Shown here piece after piece: positions 51,400 to 61,047 of a stretch of DNA of 64,000 bases. Position 1 is the stretch's first letter, and the number at the start of each line of letters is the position of its first letter. The notes beneath the pieces are model-generated. The model worked only from the letters and a program-made list of their open reading frames with translations, was not told where the DNA came from and ran no database searches. The translations under genes and the position numbers were made by a program. This DNA is from Streptomyces canus (GTDB taxonomy: Bacteria; Actinomycetota; Actinomycetes; Streptomycetales; Streptomycetaceae), in the NCBI RefSeq assembly GCF_001514145.1, contig NZ_KQ948658.1:893931-957930 (forward strand), read 5' to 3'.

Positions 51400-52008
51400 A
51401 TGGTCGACACCACTCCGCCATCGCCCACCACTCCGCAACCGCCCACCACTCCGCCGCCGCCCGCCTTCCCGCCGTCCGAGGTGCCGACTCCGCCGAGGAG
51501 GCTCCGCACCAGCGCGATCGTCCTCGGCTCGGCCGCCGCCGTGATCGCCGCGATCGTCACCACAGGCGTTGTCGCCGTGCGGTCCACGAACGGCGACGAC
51601 AAGCCGGCCGGCGTCGCGGCATCGAGCGTCCCGGACGCTGACGCCGTCAGCCCCGTCAGCCCCGTCAGCCCCGTCAGGGCGCCGGACCCGGAACCGACGT
51701 ACGTCGCGGTCGACGCCGACAGCTTCTCGATCGACCTGCGCACCACCGCGCGGCAGTGCTTCGGATCAGCGGGCTGCAACGTGACCGTGCAACCGGAGCT
51801 CACCTACCTGGGCAGCAGTGGCGACCTCGACCCGGACGCCGTCTACGAGATCACCTACGAGATCCACGGCGACGAGTCCGGGCCGGTCATCCAGACCGCC
51901 GAGCTGACGAACCAGACCAGCCTCAGCTACAGACCGTCTCTGATCAGCACCGCTTCGGCGAGCAGCACGGAGCTCTCCGTGGAAATCACCGACATCCAGC
52001 AGGGCTGA
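51400..52008 (+). CDS. Membrane-anchored exported protein, 202 aa
   Basis: Start taken at ATG 51400, two bases after the previous stop; GGGAGG lies 12 bases upstream, while the GTG at 51388 touches that site. Pro/Thr-rich cytosolic tail, one membrane helix (SAIVLGSAAAVIAAIVTTGVVAV region, about residues 38-60), then an Ala/Ser/Pro linker that contains three SPV repeats (VSPVSPVSPV). The extracytoplasmic domain has two cysteines (RQCFGSAGCNV) that may form a disulfide, and ends in beta-rich sequence. Same design as the upstream gene and likely its partner. Function unknown. Convergent with the GH51 gene, 13 bases apart. Confidence 0.78.
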   Translation: MVDTTPPSPTTPQPPTTPPPPAFPPSEVPTPPRRLRTSAIVLGSAAAVIAAIVTTGVVAVRSTNGDDKPAGVAASSVPDADAVSPVSPVSPVRAPDPEPTYVAVDADSFSIDLRTTARQCFGSAGCNVTVQPELTYLGSSGDLDPDAVYEITYEIHGDESGPVIQTAELTNQTSLSYRPSLISTASASSTELSVEITDIQQG

Positions 52009-52021
52009 GGCGATACAGGTC

Positions 52022-54634
52022 TCAGGTCAAGGTGAGCTCCAGAATCGTCACCGACAGCGGTGGCAGCGTGCTCGTGAACGTTGCCGCCGCACCGGTCACC
52101 GTCCTGGAAGTGGGCACGAGTGTGTCGGGCTCGGTCAGGGTGTTCGTCGCCGTCGGTGACGGCCCCGTCAGGACCGTGGCCGTCGCGTTCCTCTTGACCC
52201 CGTTCGCCAAGCCCCGCAGCTCCACCGGCACATCCACCTTCTGAGTCCCGTAGTTCACCACCGCGAGGTACAGCCGCTTCCCGGAGCGCGTGGCCACCGT
52301 CGCCAGGCCCGGCAGCGCGCGGGCCGTGGCCGGGAGGACCGTGTCTCCCAGGTTGCTTGTCAGCATCTGTTGGGCCCAGTAGCTGGGGGAGACGTAGCTG
52401 GTGAGGTTGTCGTAGGCGATCAGGTTCGTCGCCCAGACGTTGTTCTTCACGTGGGAGAACAAGGGTGCGTAGCACTCCATCAGCACCTGGTCGGAGTTGC
52501 GGATCAGACCCGCCAGCCACGACGCGTCGCCGAGCGCTGCGTTGAGGTCGGGCGTCGGGCGGCCCTCCTGCGCCGCCCACTCGCCCACGAAGACCTTCGT
52601 CGACGCGCGGTCCCTGTTGTCGTACTTGTGGGTGGCGGCCTGGGCTGCGGACGGGGCCAGGTAATAGTGCTCGTCTATGAGGTCCGGAGTGCGGCTTGTC
52701 ACCGTTGTCGTCGCGATCAGTTTCAGGTGCGGGTACTTCGCCTTGATCGCGTCGTAGAAGTCCGCGAAGCGGGAGTCGTACGAGCCCGACCCGTCGAACC
52801 AGTCCTCGTTGCCTATCTCCACGTACTCCAGGGGGAACGGCTTCGGGTGGCCGTCGGCCGCACGCCGGGCGCCCCAGGTGCTGGTGACCGGACCCGTGAC
52901 GTACTCGATCTCGTCCAGAGCGTCCTGGATGTACGGCTTGAGCGCGTCGCCCGTGACGTGTTCGCCCTTCAGGGTGTAGCCGGCGAAGACGGCCAGGACC
53001 GGTTGGGCCTTCATGTCCTCGACCCACTGCAGGTACTCCAGAACGCCCAGTCCGTCCGTGGACCAGTAGCCCCACGCGTCGTCCATGTGGCCGGGGCGCT
53101 CCCAGACCGGGCCGATCGTGTTCTTCCAGTTGAAGCGGGTCGCGATCGTGTTGCCCTCGAGGAAGTTGCCGCCGGGGAAGCGCAGGAACTTCGGCTTCAG
53201 GGCGACCAACTTCTCCATCAGGTCGATGCGCAGGCCGTTGGGGCGGTTGTTGTAGGTGGGCGGGAAGAGGGAGACGTGCTGGAGCCACAGCGTCTCGCCC
53301 GCGGCGGTCGGGTCGGCCGTGGTGACGGTCAGCCTTGCGTCGCCCGTCACCGGGGCGCCGGCACCTGTGCGCAGGGTCAGTTCGAAGGGGCGGTCGGGGA
53401 ATCCAGTACCTACGTGCGCGATCCTCGCGGAGGCGTACACCGTTCCCCCGTCCGCCGACTCGATCGACACCGTGAGAGGACCGATCCCGCGCGACGCCTT
53501 CGCGAACAGGCGGGCCGTGTACGTGGTTCGGGGGCGCACCGGGATGCCCCAGAAGCCGTCGTTCGCCACACCGGCTCGGCTGCCGGCCCCCGTACCGCTC
53601 GGCAGTACCACCTTGAGGGAGCGGTTCAGCGCCTCGTTCAACGGCGTGGCCGTGTCCAGCGTCAGCGTCGTGGCGCCCACCGCGGACCAGTGCACCGGCG
53701 ACGTGTCGCTGGCCATCATCGAGCGGTTCTGGACCAGTTCGGCGTAGATGCCGCCCTCGCCGGAGTGGTTGATGTCCTCGAACATCAGGCCCGGGAGGAT
53801 GGGGGAGACCGCGTGGGCGGGATTCGCCACGTCCACGCTCAGCAGCGGTGTCGTCGACTCCACCGGCACTCCGGCCAGCGTCGCCACCTGGTCCGAGGTG
53901 AGGGCGGTCGGGAACAGCTGTACGTCGTCGATCAGGCCGTGCCACTGGTCGACCTGTCCGCCGCCGTACAGCGCGCGGCCGATGGCGGTGGCGCCGGTGC
54001 CGGCCCAGCCCGCGGTGTAGGCCGTTTCCCCTTCCAGTACGCCGTTGACGTACAGGCGGGTGACGCCTTCCGTGGCGTCGCTGACGCCGACCAGGTGGGT
54101 CCAGGTGCCGGCGGTCGGGGCGGAGGCAGCGGCCGCTACGGCGGCTCCCTGGGTGGCGTCGGACGCGAGGCGGGCGAAGGCGAAGGTGCCGGTGTCGTCT
54201 CGTAGACCCAGGTAGAAGGCGCTGACCACGGTCCCGTCGATGCTGACTGCGGTCTGGTAGCCGCCCAGCTGGGCGAGGTTGACCCAGGCGGCCACCGAGA
54301 AGGCCTTCGAGGTGTCGACGACCGGTCCGGACGCGGTGGCGTTGCCGCCTGCCGTGAGACTCAGGCTGTGGGCGCCGACCTTGCCGGTGTCCCAGCCGGC
54401 CGCGCCCTGGAGCGTGGCGGTGTGGGCGTTGCCGGACGCGTCGGCGGCGGTGGTGCCGGAGCCTTCGTCGAAGCTCCAGTGTGCGGCCGCGGCGGGGAGG
54501 GCCACGGGAGCGGCCACGGCTGCGGCTGCGGGCGCGGCGACAGCGGGAACGGACCCGGCGAAGGTCCCGGCCAGGGACGTGACACCGATGGCGGTCAGGA
54601 CGGTCCTGCGGGACGGTCCGGCTTCTGAGGGCAT
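52022..54634 (-). CDS. Secreted GH51 alpha-L-arabinofuranosidase with LamG domain
   Basis: 870 residues. GAAGGAA precedes the ATG. A twin-arginine signal (PSRRTVLTAIG) and AVAAPA processing region show Tat export. Residues about 48-265 are a concanavalin/LamG-like sugar-binding domain (AHWSFDEGSGTTAADASGNAH). The GH51 catalytic part (about 290-870) starts ILPGLMFEDINHSGEGGIYAE. The acid/base Glu lies in EIGNEDW near 606, the nucleophile Glu in VFVGEW near 681. GH51 enzymes release terminal L-arabinofuranose from arabinan and arabinoxylan. It follows the GH54 gene on the same strand after 110 bases, next to the arabinose uptake and catabolism genes. Confidence 0.93.
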   Translation of the reverse strand: MPSEAGPSRRTVLTAIGVTSLAGTFAGSVPAVAAPAAAAVAAPVALPAAAAHWSFDEGSGTTAADASGNAHTATLQGAAGWDTGKVGAHSLSLTAGGNATASGPVVDTSKAFSVAAWVNLAQLGGYQTAVSIDGTVVSAFYLGLRDDTGTFAFARLASDATQGAAVAAAASAPTAGTWTHLVGVSDATEGVTRLYVNGVLEGETAYTAGWAGTGATAIGRALYGGGQVDQWHGLIDDVQLFPTALTSDQVATLAGVPVESTTPLLSVDVANPAHAVSPILPGLMFEDINHSGEGGIYAELVQNRSMMASDTSPVHWSAVGATTLTLDTATPLNEALNRSLKVVLPSGTGAGSRAGVANDGFWGIPVRPRTTYTARLFAKASRGIGPLTVSIESADGGTVYASARIAHVGTGFPDRPFELTLRTGAGAPVTGDARLTVTTADPTAAGETLWLQHVSLFPPTYNNRPNGLRIDLMEKLVALKPKFLRFPGGNFLEGNTIATRFNWKNTIGPVWERPGHMDDAWGYWSTDGLGVLEYLQWVEDMKAQPVLAVFAGYTLKGEHVTGDALKPYIQDALDEIEYVTGPVTSTWGARRAADGHPKPFPLEYVEIGNEDWFDGSGSYDSRFADFYDAIKAKYPHLKLIATTTVTSRTPDLIDEHYYLAPSAAQAATHKYDNRDRASTKVFVGEWAAQEGRPTPDLNAALGDASWLAGLIRNSDQVLMECYAPLFSHVKNNVWATNLIAYDNLTSYVSPSYWAQQMLTSNLGDTVLPATARALPGLATVATRSGKRLYLAVVNYGTQKVDVPVELRGLANGVKRNATATVLTGPSPTATNTLTEPDTLVPTSRTVTGAAATFTSTLPPLSVTILELTLT

Positions 54635-54744
54635 GCGCAGTTCCTTCGTGTCAGAGGTAACCAGGTGAACCCAGATGAACCGATGAAGCGCGGGCCCGTC
54701 GGCGGGGAGGGGCCGACGAGCCCGCGATGGCCCCGACCGTCAGG

Positions 54745-56289
54745 TCAGGGCGCGATGTTCCACTGCTGGCACGCGTTGTCGAGCTGCTGCCACTGCCGGA
54801 CCGCCGTGCCGTTGGCCGTTCCGCAGTTCGCCACGTCCAACGCCATGCCGGTGTTGACGTTGGTGATCGTGTAGTGGCTGCCGAACTTGGTGACGTCCCA
54901 CTGCTGGCACGTGTTGCCGAGCGAGGCCCAGAGCTGGACGGCCGTGCCGTTGCTCTGCGTGCAGTTCTTGTCGTCCAGGACCGTGCCGCTGTTGACGTTG
55001 CTGATCGTGTAGTGGCCGTTGCCCGCGCTGGCGAACTTCCACTGCTGGCAGGTGTTGCCGAGTGAGGCCCAGATGTCGATCGACGTCCCGTTGCCGGTGC
55101 CGCAGTTGACCGCGTCCAGGACCTTGCCGGAGTTGGCGTTGGTCAGGCGGTACGCGGTGCCGGTGACCGGGAAGTTCGCGGCGGGGGTGGTGTAGCCGAC
55201 CGAGGTGATGTTGGCCTGTACGGCGTTGTCGGCGGCGTCGGTCGGGTAGCCGGAGGTCATGACGCCCTCGAAGAAGGAGCCGTCGGACCCGTTGCTGTTG
55301 TCACCGCCGGTGCCGAGGACGATGGCGCCCTCCAGGTGCATCGGGGTGTATCCGCCGAGGTTGGGTAGCGCGCCGTTGTACCAGGTGGTCAGTGAGCCTG
55401 ATTGGGCGTTGCCGCCCTTGATCGCGTAGGTGGTCGTGCCGTTGTTCTTCTCCAAGGCGGTGACGTACTCGCTGGAGTTGCCCTTGTTGTTCGAATTCGA
55501 GCCGTTCCCTCCGAAGAAGAGCCCGTTCTCCAGGTCCGCCTCGACCCAGGGGCCCGATCCGGCGCCGGAACACGAGAACCAGCACTCCGTACCGAAGTTG
55601 ATCGCGTCCATGTGGCCGTTGCCGGTGTCGTTGCCGGACGTCTCGGCGTTGCCGTAGTCGAAGCAGCAGCGGTTGTTCACGTGGTGGCCGCTGGTCACCA
55701 TGTACGCGCCCTCGGGGGAGCTGCCGGTGGCGATGCCGGTGGTGCTGTTGTCGCGGTAGCCGACGCCGGCGGACACGAAGACGCCGTACGCCGCGTGGCC
55801 GCCGACCGTGACCGGCAGGGCGTCGGCGATCGCGCCGACGTCCTGGCCGCCGTTGCCGCCGGGCCCCTCGATGGTCAGGTCGTTGTGGTTCGCGCTCTGG
55901 TCGTAGATCTTGGTGATGGTGCAGGTCGTCCCGGAGCAGAAGGAGTCCTGGGCCGCCGCGTTGGCGTAGCCGCCGGCGCTGAGGACGCCGATGTTGGTGG
56001 TCGCGCCGTCCGAAGCGCGCTTGACCTGGTAGAGGGAGCCGCTGTAGGAGGCGTAGAGCGCCCGTGTGGTGCTGTGTGCCGCGGCGCACGGTGTTCCCGC
56101 GGAGGCGTAGATGTCGCAGGGCAGGGAGGTTGCGGCCGCTGCTGTGCCCGCGGTGCCTACGACCCCGGCCAGGACGCCTCCGACGAGCGTGAGGATCGCG
56201 CCCAGTGTCAGCAGGAGCCCTCTCCGGCGCGGGCCTCGCAGTCGGCTTCTCACCCGGCTGCTCACTCGGCCTGTCACTCGACCTGTCAC
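54745..56289 (-). CDS. Secreted GH54 alpha-L-arabinofuranosidase with ricin-B-type (CBM13) module
   Basis: 514 residues from GTG 56289 with AGAGG upstream. Long basic N-terminus with one hydrophobic signal helix and an AAAA cleavage region. The GH54 catalytic domain (about 55-375) starts LPCDIYASAGTPCAAAHSTTR; the putative nucleophile Glu lies in WVEADLENGLF and the acid/base Asp in GGDNSNGSDGSFFEG. The C-terminal 130 residues are a three-lobed ricin lectin with three QQW motifs, replacing the AbfB domain of fungal enzymes. It cleaves arabinofuranosyl side chains. A LacI-type operator lies 63 bases upstream (56352-56367). Confidence 0.92.
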   Translation of the reverse strand: MTGRVTGRVSSRVRSRLRGPRRRGLLLTLGAILTLVGGVLAGVVGTAGTAAAATSLPCDIYASAGTPCAAAHSTTRALYASYSGSLYQVKRASDGATTNIGVLSAGGYANAAAQDSFCSGTTCTITKIYDQSANHNDLTIEGPGGNGGQDVGAIADALPVTVGGHAAYGVFVSAGVGYRDNSTTGIATGSSPEGAYMVTSGHHVNNRCCFDYGNAETSGNDTGNGHMDAINFGTECWFSCSGAGSGPWVEADLENGLFFGGNGSNSNNKGNSSEYVTALEKNNGTTTYAIKGGNAQSGSLTTWYNGALPNLGGYTPMHLEGAIVLGTGGDNSNGSDGSFFEGVMTSGYPTDAADNAVQANITSVGYTTPAANFPVTGTAYRLTNANSGKVLDAVNCGTGNGTSIDIWASLGNTCQQWKFASAGNGHYTISNVNSGTVLDDKNCTQSNGTAVQLWASLGNTCQQWDVTKFGSHYTITNVNTGMALDVANCGTANGTAVRQWQQLDNACQQWNIAP

Positions 56290-56351
56290 GGTGAACCTCT
56301 TCCGTCGTGGGTTCTTCTCTCGTCCGGCGCCATGTGCTCCGGGAGACAGAA

Positions 56352-56367
56352 ATGTGGGCGCTAACAT
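56352..56367. promoter_or_regulatory. LacI/AraR-type operator upstream of the GH54 gene
   Basis: ATGTGGGCGCTAACAT, a near-palindrome with a central CG as bound by LacI-family proteins. The same sequence with one change occurs at 56790-56805 before the LacI gene. Between the two, 56368-56789 holds no gene I can support. Confidence 0.75.
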
Positions 56368-56789
56368 TTCGGGCCCTCGGAGATCGGCGCACATGCGAGC
56401 CGTACGGGAGGGCGAGGGGTGGGGGAGGGGGGAGGTCGGACTGGGCGATCCGCGGATCGAGCAGCGTCGTGGGGAGTGTCACTGCTGGTCAGGGCGGCGG
56501 ATCGGTCCGGGGTGGGGGACTGGTGTGGGTGCCGTTCTCGCGCGGTCGGCGACCTGGACGGCCGCTCTTGTGGCACCGTCTTTTTACGGCCCGATGAATA
56601 CCGGGTCAACACGGTCGAACAGTCAAGAGTGCGGAAACAAAAGCTGTGCCGTCTGTTTACCCGGGTGCGCGGCGATGCCGGAAGGGGCGTTCGGCTGGGA
56701 CGTACTGCCAGGTCACAAGGTGCTTTGCTTGCTCGTCGAAGTCCGGAAAACCCGTGATCGAGGGGCCCGGGCTGCCTTGCCCCTGAAGA

Positions 56790-56805
56790 ATGTGTGCGCT
56801 AACAA
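56790..56805. promoter_or_regulatory. LacI/AraR-type operator upstream of the LacI gene
   Basis: ATGTGTGCGCTAACAA, 78 bases before the regulator's start; 14 of 16 positions match the operator at 56352. Indicates autoregulation together with control of the arabinofuranosidase genes. Confidence 0.75.
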
Positions 56806-56882
56806 TTCGATCGACGGCGTGCCGCTCCCACCGGAGTAGCAGACCATTGACAACAACACGACGGCGTGTGAGGAGGCGGGAC

Positions 56883-57932
56883 ATGGACGGCGATCGCGCA
56901 CCGGTGATGGCGGACGTGGCCCGGATCGCGGGGGTCTCGCACCAGACCGTCTCCCGGGTCCTCAACGACCACCCCAACGTCCGGCCCCGCACCCGGGAAC
57001 GCGTGCTCGCCGCCGTCCGCGAACTCGGCTACCGGCCCAACGCCGCCGCCCGCACCCTGGCGTCCCGCCGCACCCGCACCCTGGGGGTGATCAGCTTCAA
57101 CACCACGCTCTACGGCCCCGCTTGCATGCTCTACGGCATCGAGCAGGCGGCCAGGGAGCACGAGTACTCCGTCACCGTGGCGGCGGTCGGCACCCTTGAC
57201 CGGTACTCGGTGCTGGACGCCGTGGACCGGCTGCGCGACCAGAACGTGGCGGGGATCGTCGTCATCGCGCCGCAGACCGCCGCGGTGGGCGCACTGGCGA
57301 ACGTGCCGGCGGACGTGCCCCTGGTCGCGGTCGGCTGCGGCACCCACACCGCGCTGGTCTCGGTCGCCGTGGACAACGAGGCGGGTGCCGAACTGGCCAC
57401 CTCCTACCTGCTCGACCTCGGCCATCGCACGGTGCACCACCTGGTCGGGCCGCGTTCCTGGCTCGACGCACAGGAACGCGAGGCCGGCTGGCGCGCCGCT
57501 CTGGAGAAGCGGGGGGCTCCCGTGCCCGACCCTTCGGCCGGCGCCGACTGGACGGCTCGTACCGGATACGAGCACGGCCGTCGGATCGCCGCCGACCCCG
57601 AGGTCACCGCGGTGTTCTGCGCCAACGACCACCTGGCCCTCGGCCTGCTGCGGGCCCTGCAGCAGGCAGGGCGCCGGGTGCCGGAGGACATCAGCGTCGT
57701 GGGTTTCGACGACATGCCGGAGGCCGAGTACTTCGGCCCGTCGCTGACCACCGTCCGCCAGGACTTCGACGAACTCGGCCGCCGCGCCCTGCGCGCGCTG
57801 ATCGAGCTCGTCGGTGATCCGGACGCCGGGATCCCGGCATCCGGCGAGAGACCCCACATCGTCATCCCGCCCAGCCTTGTCGTGCGGACCTCGGCGACCC
57901 GCCCGCGACCCCGAACGGAAAGTCCGACATGA
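56883..57932 (+). CDS. LacI family regulator of arabinose genes
   Basis: 349 residues from ATG 56883 with GAGGAGGCGGGAC upstream. HTH at about 8-30 (MADVARIAGVSHQTVSRVLND) with hinge helix NAAARTLASRRT, then a periplasmic-binding-like sensor domain (TLGVISFNTTLYGPACMLYGIE ... VVGFDDMPEAEYFGPSLTTV). Two LacI-type operators nearby and the arabinose genes on both sides make it the likely arabinose-responsive repressor (AraR-like). It is transcribed toward the transporter operon. Confidence 0.9.
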   Translation: MDGDRAPVMADVARIAGVSHQTVSRVLNDHPNVRPRTRERVLAAVRELGYRPNAAARTLASRRTRTLGVISFNTTLYGPACMLYGIEQAAREHEYSVTVAAVGTLDRYSVLDAVDRLRDQNVAGIVVIAPQTAAVGALANVPADVPLVAVGCGTHTALVSVAVDNEAGAELATSYLLDLGHRTVHHLVGPRSWLDAQEREAGWRAALEKRGAPVPDPSAGADWTARTGYEHGRRIAADPEVTAVFCANDHLALGLLRALQQAGRRVPEDISVVGFDDMPEAEYFGPSLTTVRQDFDELGRRALRALIELVGDPDAGIPASGERPHIVIPPSLVVRTSATRPRPRTESPT

Positions 57933-58336
57933 CCCGTCCCTGCTAACGCTCCGATGACAACTCCCTTATCTGCAAGCCTTGTTGTGAGCCACCTGCCGTT
58001 CGGGCAGCCGCCGCGCCGACCATGAGCGATCGGCCGTGACGTCCCCGACGCGCGACGGCTCCACCCCGGCCCACCGCCCCGAACGGCCGGCTCCTTCTCA
58101 GTCCTGACCCTCCGTCAGACAGCCCGCGCCCTCGCCGCGCTCACCTCGATGAGCCCCCCGCCCGGCGACTACGGCGCCCTCCGCCACGTACCGCTTCCAA
58201 GTGGCCCCCACACCTGCCCCGCCTCTCCCCGGCACCGGCATGCCCGTGAACAGGTGTGCGTTCCCAGCGTTTCCACCCATCCCGAGACACCAGACAGACA
58301 CGCCAACCAGACACGCCAAGAAGGGCGCTGATTCCC
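57933..58336 (+). promoter_or_regulatory. Leader/promoter region of the arabinose transport operon
   Basis: 404 bases without a supported gene. A TGCTAACGC at 57942-57950 matches only half of the two upstream operators. The start region 58310-58336 has AAGAAGGGCGCTG before the binding-protein ATG. No clear -35/-10 pair or riboswitch is recognisable. Confidence 0.35.
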
Positions 58337-59479
58337 ATGCTCCGCACCAGAAGGTCCCGCACCCTGGCCACCGCGACCGCGGTGCTCCTCTCGCTCGCCG
58401 CCGCAGGCTGCTCCAAGAGCGCGGGCGGCTCCGACGCGTCCAGCTCGGCCGGTACCAAGGCCGCCGCCCCGGTCGCGCTGGCCGGCTCGGTCACCTTCAA
58501 CCAGACGAACCTCGCCAAGCTCGACGCGGCGCTGAAGTCCGCGCTGGCCGGCAAGGACCTGTCCAAGGTCGACATCGCGATGGTCGTGAACGTGGCCGCC
58601 GACTACTGGAAGGCCGGCCAGGTCGGCTTCCTCAAGGGCTGCTCCGACCTCGGCATCGCGAAGAGCAAGTGCACCTACTTCGCCCCGCCCGGCGGCAAGC
58701 TGACCGAGCAGAACTCGGAGCTGGAGACCCTGCGTTCGCAGGGCGTCACCGGCTACTCGATCTCGGCGATCGACCCGACCTCGGCCGCGGGGACCATCCA
58801 CACCGACGTCCAGAAGGGCATCGGCGTCCTGGCGATCGACTCCCCGCTGCCGGGCACCGACGCCGCCTCGCTCTACCTGGGCACCCCGAACTACACCGCC
58901 GGCTTCCAGGCGGGCACCGCGATGAAGCAGGTGCTCGGCGGCAAGGGCAAGGTGGCCATCCTGGTCGGCTCCCTCACCGCCTCCAACGCCACCCAGCGGA
59001 TCGCCGGCTTCGAGGCCGCTCTCAAGGGCACCAAGATCACGGTCGCCCAGAAGGTCAACGACAACCTCCAGGCCAGTACGGCCACTTCGGACGCGGAGAC
59101 CATCCTCGCGAACAACCCGGACGTCAACGGCCTGTACGGCGTCTACTCCTACGACGGTCCCGCGCTGGCGCAGGCGGTCACCTCGGCCGGAAAGACCTCG
59201 TCCGTGCACATCGTGTCCGACGACTCCGACGCCCAGACGCTGAAGTTCATCAAGTCCGGCGTGATCTCCGGGACCGTCGTGCAGATGCCGTACCAGCAGG
59301 GCTACACCGGGGCGTACATCCTGGCCGCGGAGAAGGTGCTGGGCAAGGACAAGACGATGGCGCTCGTCAAGCCGTACCTGGAGAAGGACGGTTCGACCCT
59401 GAGTTCCGGCGTGGGCCTGGTCACCAAGTCCGACCTGAGCGCGTACCAGTCCCTCGAGTCGCAGCTCGGGATCGGCTGA
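58337..59479 (+). CDS. Sugar ABC transporter substrate-binding lipoprotein
   Basis: 380 residues. Lipoprotein signal peptide with lipobox LAAAGCSK near residue 25. The mature part is a type I periplasmic-binding protein of the ribose/arabinose class (DIAMVVNVAADYWKAGQVGFLKGCSD, then VAILVGSLTASNATQRIAGFEAALKG and DVNGLYGVYSYDGPALAQAV). It presents a pentose, most likely L-arabinose, to the permease. Two bases separate it from the ATPase gene. Confidence 0.92.
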   Translation: MLRTRRSRTLATATAVLLSLAAAGCSKSAGGSDASSSAGTKAAAPVALAGSVTFNQTNLAKLDAALKSALAGKDLSKVDIAMVVNVAADYWKAGQVGFLKGCSDLGIAKSKCTYFAPPGGKLTEQNSELETLRSQGVTGYSISAIDPTSAAGTIHTDVQKGIGVLAIDSPLPGTDAASLYLGTPNYTAGFQAGTAMKQVLGGKGKVAILVGSLTASNATQRIAGFEAALKGTKITVAQKVNDNLQASTATSDAETILANNPDVNGLYGVYSYDGPALAQAVTSAGKTSSVHIVSDDSDAQTLKFIKSGVISGTVVQMPYQQGYTGAYILAAEKVLGKDKTMALVKPYLEKDGSTLSSGVGLVTKSDLSAYQSLESQLGIG

Positions 59480-59481
59480 GC

Positions 59482-61047
59482 ATGACGGCCACGAAGAACG
59501 CCCCCGACCGCGCGGTCACCGCGCGGCTGCGGGGGGTGCACAAGTCCTACGGACCGGTGCGCGTCCTCGACCTGCCCGAACTCGACCTCTACGCCGGCCA
59601 GGTGATCGGCGTGGTCGGCGAGAACGGCGCCGGGAAGTCCACGCTGATGGGCACGCTGGCCGGATCGGTGCACCGGGACGGCGGCGAGATCCTGATCGAC
59701 GGGGAGCCGCTCGCCGCCGGGTCCACCGAGGCCGCGGGGCAGCTCGGCATCGCCATGGTCTCCCAGGAGTTCCCGCTGGTCGGACAGCTCTCGGTGGCCG
59801 AGAACCTGCTCCTCGGCCGCCGCCCGCGCCAGTCGAAGCGACGGCTGCTGGTGGACCGTACGGCACAGCGGGCCGAGGCGAAGGCGATGCTCGCGGAGAT
59901 CGGCCTGTCCGCCGAGACGATCGAGGTGAACCGGGAGGTCCGCACCCTTCCGGTGCCGACCCGCCAGATGATCGAGATCGCCAAGGCCTGGGGCCGCGAA
60001 CCCAAGCTGCTGATCCTGGACGAGCCGACCTCCTCACTGGGGCCGGTCGAGGCCCAGATGGTGCTCGGCCTGGCCCGCCAACTCGCCGACCGCGGCGGCA
60101 CCGTGCTGTTCATCGGACACCGCCTCGACGAGGTGCGGGAGATCAGCGACCGTGTCCTGGTCCTGCGCAACGGCAGGCTGGTCGCCGACCTCGAACCCGC
60201 CGAGGCCAGTGAGGAACGCCTGATCCGCGAGATGGTCGGCGGCGAGGTCGCGCAGGGCGAACCGAAGGCACCGCCCGCGACGAGCCCGGTCCTGCTCCAG
60301 GCCGAGGGCCTGACCGCGGACGGTCTCGGACCGGTCGACCTGGACGTGCGCGAGGGCGAGATCCTGGGCGTGGCCGGGCTGATGGGCTCGGGCCGCAGCC
60401 GCCTGGTCCACACGATCGCCGGGGCACAGCCCTCGACCGGCGGCCGGATGCTGCTGGGCGGCACGCCCTACCGGCCGCGGGGCGCGGGTGACGGCGTGGC
60501 GGCCGGGATCGCGCTGATCCCCGAGGACCGCAAGGAGCAGTCGCTCGTCCTGTTCGCGTCGATCCGGGCGAACGTCGTCGTCTCGGTGCTCAAACGGATC
60601 AGTACCCGGGGTCTGCTCGCACCGGGCCGGGAACGCGCCGAGGCGCGGAAGATCACCGAGAACGTCAACGTGCGGATGCAGTCGGTGGAGCAGCCGATCG
60701 GCTCGCTGTCCGGCGGCAACCAGCAACGCGCCATCTTCGGCCGGGCGTTCGCCGCCGAACCGCGTCTGCTGCTGCTCGACGAGCCGACCCGTGGCGTGGA
60801 CGTGGGCGCGAAGGCGGAGATCTACAAGCTGATCGACCAGGCGGCCGAGCAGGGCATGGGGATCGTGGTCGCCTCCTCCGAACTGGAGGAGCTGCTGTGG
60901 ATCTGCCACCGCATCGCGGTGATGAACCACGGGCGGGTGGTCACGGTCATCGACCGGGCCGACGCCACCAAGGAGCGGATCATGACGGCCGCGGCCGGCA
61001 CCTCCTCGCTGGATGAGCACCAAGTGACGAACGGAGTTACAGCATGA
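59482..61047 (+). CDS. Sugar ABC transporter ATP-binding protein (tandem)
   Basis: 521 residues from ATG 59482 with two nucleotide-binding domains, as in RbsA/AraG. First half: Walker A GENGAGKST, Walker B LLILDEPTSSLG; its signature is degenerate (PVPTRQMIEIAKAW). Second half: degenerate Walker A (GLMGSGRSRL), good signature LSGGNQQRAIFGRAF, and LLLLDEPTRGVDVGAK. Such asymmetric pairs are normal in this family. Overlaps the permease gene by 4 bases. Confidence 0.94.
   Translation: MTATKNAPDRAVTARLRGVHKSYGPVRVLDLPELDLYAGQVIGVVGENGAGKSTLMGTLAGSVHRDGGEILIDGEPLAAGSTEAAGQLGIAMVSQEFPLVGQLSVAENLLLGRRPRQSKRRLLVDRTAQRAEAKAMLAEIGLSAETIEVNREVRTLPVPTRQMIEIAKAWGREPKLLILDEPTSSLGPVEAQMVLGLARQLADRGGTVLFIGHRLDEVREISDRVLVLRNGRLVADLEPAEASEERLIREMVGGEVAQGEPKAPPATSPVLLQAEGLTADGLGPVDLDVREGEILGVAGLMGSGRSRLVHTIAGAQPSTGGRMLLGGTPYRPRGAGDGVAAGIALIPEDRKEQSLVLFASIRANVVVSVLKRISTRGLLAPGRERAEARKITENVNVRMQSVEQPIGSLSGGNQQRAIFGRAFAAEPRLLLLDEPTRGVDVGAKAEIYKLIDQAAEQGMGIVVASSELEELLWICHRIAVMNHGRVVTVIDRADATKERIMTAAAGTSSLDEHQVTNGVTA

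Noticed and set aside
57942..57960. Third LacI operator before the transporter operon
   Set aside because: Only a half site (GCTAACG); the other half does not match.
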